From CAZSDU01 sp964605775 (GTDB lineage Bacteria; Bacteroidota; Bacteroidia; Bacteroidales; FEN-979), in assembly GCA_964605775.1 (NCBI GenBank), contig CAZSDU010000001.1, positions 186,001 through 250,000 on the forward strand: 64,000 nt of DNA, read 5' to 3'. The first letter of the stretch is position 1. The number at the start of each line of letters is the position of its first letter. Position numbers and translations under genes: made by a program. Below the pieces are notes generated by a model, which saw only the letters and a program-made list of their open reading frames with translations, was not told the origin of the DNA and searched no databases. Of this stretch, positions 63,501 to 64,000 are shown in pieces.

Positions 63501-64000
63501 ATGAACTAAGGTAAACCTGGATTTTGCTATCCGGGCGCGCTATACTTTCTATGGCATTCTTGATATCCTGCTCCCTGACTGCCCCTCCCTGGTCGCCAAC
63601 TCCATAATAACGATAGTCTGCAAAAATTTTATACTTTCTGCCATTTTCCATCACCCGGTCAACCCAGTACCTGACCGTATCCAGGCGGGGTTCAATTTTA
63701 CCCGTATAATCTGTGGCATTTAACGCTGCCACAATGCTTTTTCCATCGGGACCCACCCATTTCCCCACATTGAATGGGATTCCGACAGCAGATCCCCATC
63801 CAAGTTTCTGGGTAGAAAAGCCCATGAGACCTGCATGGGAAAGAACAGAAGGCAGGTGAGCCTGAAAACCAAAACAGTCGGGAAGTAAAAAGTCAACACT
63901 TTCCTTGCCAAATTCAGCCCTGAAATATGCATTCCCATATAGAACCTGGCGTATGATCGATTCGGGAGATGGGATGTTGGCGTCACATTCATCCACAGAG
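60514..64000 (-). CDS. GH38 alpha-mannosidase, N-terminus cut by the right edge
   Basis: At least 1161 residues are encoded; the frame remains open to base 64000 (a GTG at 63996 is not the true start). The visible N-terminal part is the GH38 catalytic domain: DFLLPDCFGF holds the aspartate nucleophile (40 residues into the visible frame), and QMHDILPGTS is the conserved metal- and substrate-binding region. A three-helix middle domain and the GH38 C-terminal beta domains follow (about 300-750), then an extra C-terminal beta-sandwich-like region of some 350 residues ending in the repeat-derived FREIDIFEKQK. It removes alpha-mannose from N-glycan-like or other mannosides. Export is likely but the signal region is out of view. 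Confidence 0.9.
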   Translation of the reverse strand, partial: SVDECDANIPSPESIIRQVLYGNAYFRAEFGKESVDFLLPDCFGFQAHLPSVLSHAGLMGFSTQKLGWGSAVGIPFNVGKWVGPDGKSIVAALNATDYTGKIEPRLDTVRYWVDRVMENGRKYKIFADYRYYGVGDQGGAVREQDIKNAIESIARPDSKIQVYLSSSDQLFRDLTIEQKAWLPSFTGDLLLTEHSAGSLTSQAYMKRWNRKNEQLAMAAEPLAVMADWLGALEYPQSRLNQAWWLVLGSQMHDILPGTSIPKAYEYSWNDEILAMNQFAASIENSVGAVSRAMDTRTDGKCILVYNPLAIARKDLVEAEIRYPDGVPENIKLMDPAHKEIPVQILNRKKYSVRIILLADMPSLGLACYQVLSSEKPLNNPTSLSSGSRFLENEFYKITINDKGDMASILDKNAGKEILSSPARLEFLKEHPAYWPAWNMDWNDRQKPPFDFVQDQVKVILEENGPVRNCLKISRTARNSVFTQFISLSPGIERITIRNIVDWQSEGVSLKASFPLSVSNTIATYNLGLGTIERNNNNEKKYEVPSREWFDLTDKSGNYGVSILEDSKFGSDKPKDNTLRLTLLYTPTSNFYHDQSTQDWGRHEFTYGIYGHKGDWRAGLSEWQARRLNQPLRAFEVSSHPGFLGKRFSFAGVSTPAVDIRSLKKAEKGDRVILRLQELMGKETGPVEVTLAAKILDAFEVDGQERRLTDAVVSAGKLIVNFDKFSIRSFSVRLEAPVKKMDRPISFPLALNYDQDVVSSDSNRKDGKFSPLDLSFPAEQFPESLMVDGIHFVLGKSDDGRNNALVCKGQKIILPKTGNYNRLYILASATTDTSGIFRVGSQKTNLRIQKIDGKIGQFDNRVWDKFQRIKDLEAGFIKRDEVALFSTHVHRDSMNAAYAYACLFKYAMDAGPASGYLQLPENESIRIFAISLAENYFDQAIPVSALYDDFTGRSAMKLKWPKSYVTELMEPAAAFTFIRKKKLSDLPFRVSMKDYADMHMPNGVSERYYFSSADSNFRKLENGMSVSVANDGMFDLLPGDSANDLWSETGEGRLFMDLAKEIEIDSIHLFSTLDIKRGACSFSLWAASGIKPPDTQGDPKAAGWSYVLIIPKPDIWGNGHAAYTILPLMGKNRSFRYLMWVSENSPHGPNYFREIDIFEKQK
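60518..60563 (+). repeat. 46-bp direct repeat, right copy, within the 3' end of the GH38 gene
   Basis: It is the same-orientation partner of 58239-58284 (44 of 46 identical, 2,279 bp apart) and forms the last 15 codons of the mannosidase gene. The dyads are at 60523-60532 and 60540-60550. Similarity ends sharply on both sides. Confidence 0.95.

Noticed and set aside
53905..64000. Alternative genetic code with UGA as a sense codon
   Set aside because: Many intact genes here end in TGA (for example 12790 and 31965) and prfB is present with a functional layout.

Overview
The window is one gene-dense stretch of a chromosome from a member of the Bacteroidota, most likely an uncultured, free-living Bacteroidia relative; the lineage below phylum is inference. 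Four signs point there: many secreted proteins carry a C-terminal type IX secretion (T9SS) sorting domain; BACON, LruC, DUF6029 and Omp28 families are present; promoters follow the phylum pattern TTG-N21/22-TAnnTTTG; and Shine-Dalgarno sequences are largely absent. I see no rRNA, tRNA, CRISPR array, prophage or transposase. The genes at both edges are cut by the window.

Layout. 1-7.4 kb (+): a truncated methyltransferase coupled to a LolC/LolE-like permease, then two gingipain-like C25 proteases with T9SS tails. 7.4-11.6 kb (-): a TlpA-like thioredoxin, a DUF6029 protein and an Omp28-like lipoprotein in one operon, preceded by manA. 11.6-12.8 kb (+): a LOG-family phosphoribohydrolase and a small P-loop kinase. 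12.8-22.7 kb (-): three very large T9SS cargo genes, two of them paralogues, flanking an M6 metalloprotease. 22.8-29 kb: dCMP deaminase (+), then on the minus strand a cold-shock protein, a DEAD-box helicase, a small membrane protein, and an operon of amino-acid permease, TauE-like exporter and isoaspartyl peptidase. 29-35.4 kb: SDR and DUF169 proteins, an M64 peptidase, DedA and DUF2179 membrane proteins, and an ECF sigma factor with a putative anti-sigma partner and a divergent DUF6249 protein. 35.5-43.8 kb: alkaline phosphatase, 5'-nucleotidase, a glycine-rich lipoprotein, an FHS-type sugar transporter and a LamG/LruC lipoprotein. 44-53.9 kb (+): a complete RND efflux operon, an Nramp metal transporter, a membrane-anchored PHP-like protein and a GT39 glycosyltransferase. 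53.9-57.8 kb (-): an operon of a secreted unknown protein, recX, prfB, an ArsC-like protein and fumC. 58.3-64 kb: a TPR histidine kinase (+) and a GH38 alpha-mannosidase (-), cut by the right edge.

Most of the window serves the cell envelope: secreted proteases and modular adhesin-like proteins, phosphate scavenging, efflux, metal and sugar uptake, and glycan work. No T9SS machinery gene is present, so export of the cargo depends on genes elsewhere.

The points most worth checking are: (1) fumC is full length but interrupted by one in-frame UGA, in the same operon as release factor 2, which itself has the classic UGA programmed frameshift; (2) the histidine kinase gene sits exactly between two 46-bp direct repeats, one being the 3' end of the mannosidase gene, as if it were inserted there; (3) the sigma-factor gene has a leader whose first and last bases form nested inverted repeats reaching the start codon; (4) a perfect 14-bp terminator stem for a T9SS gene is embedded in the coding sequence of the convergent kinase.
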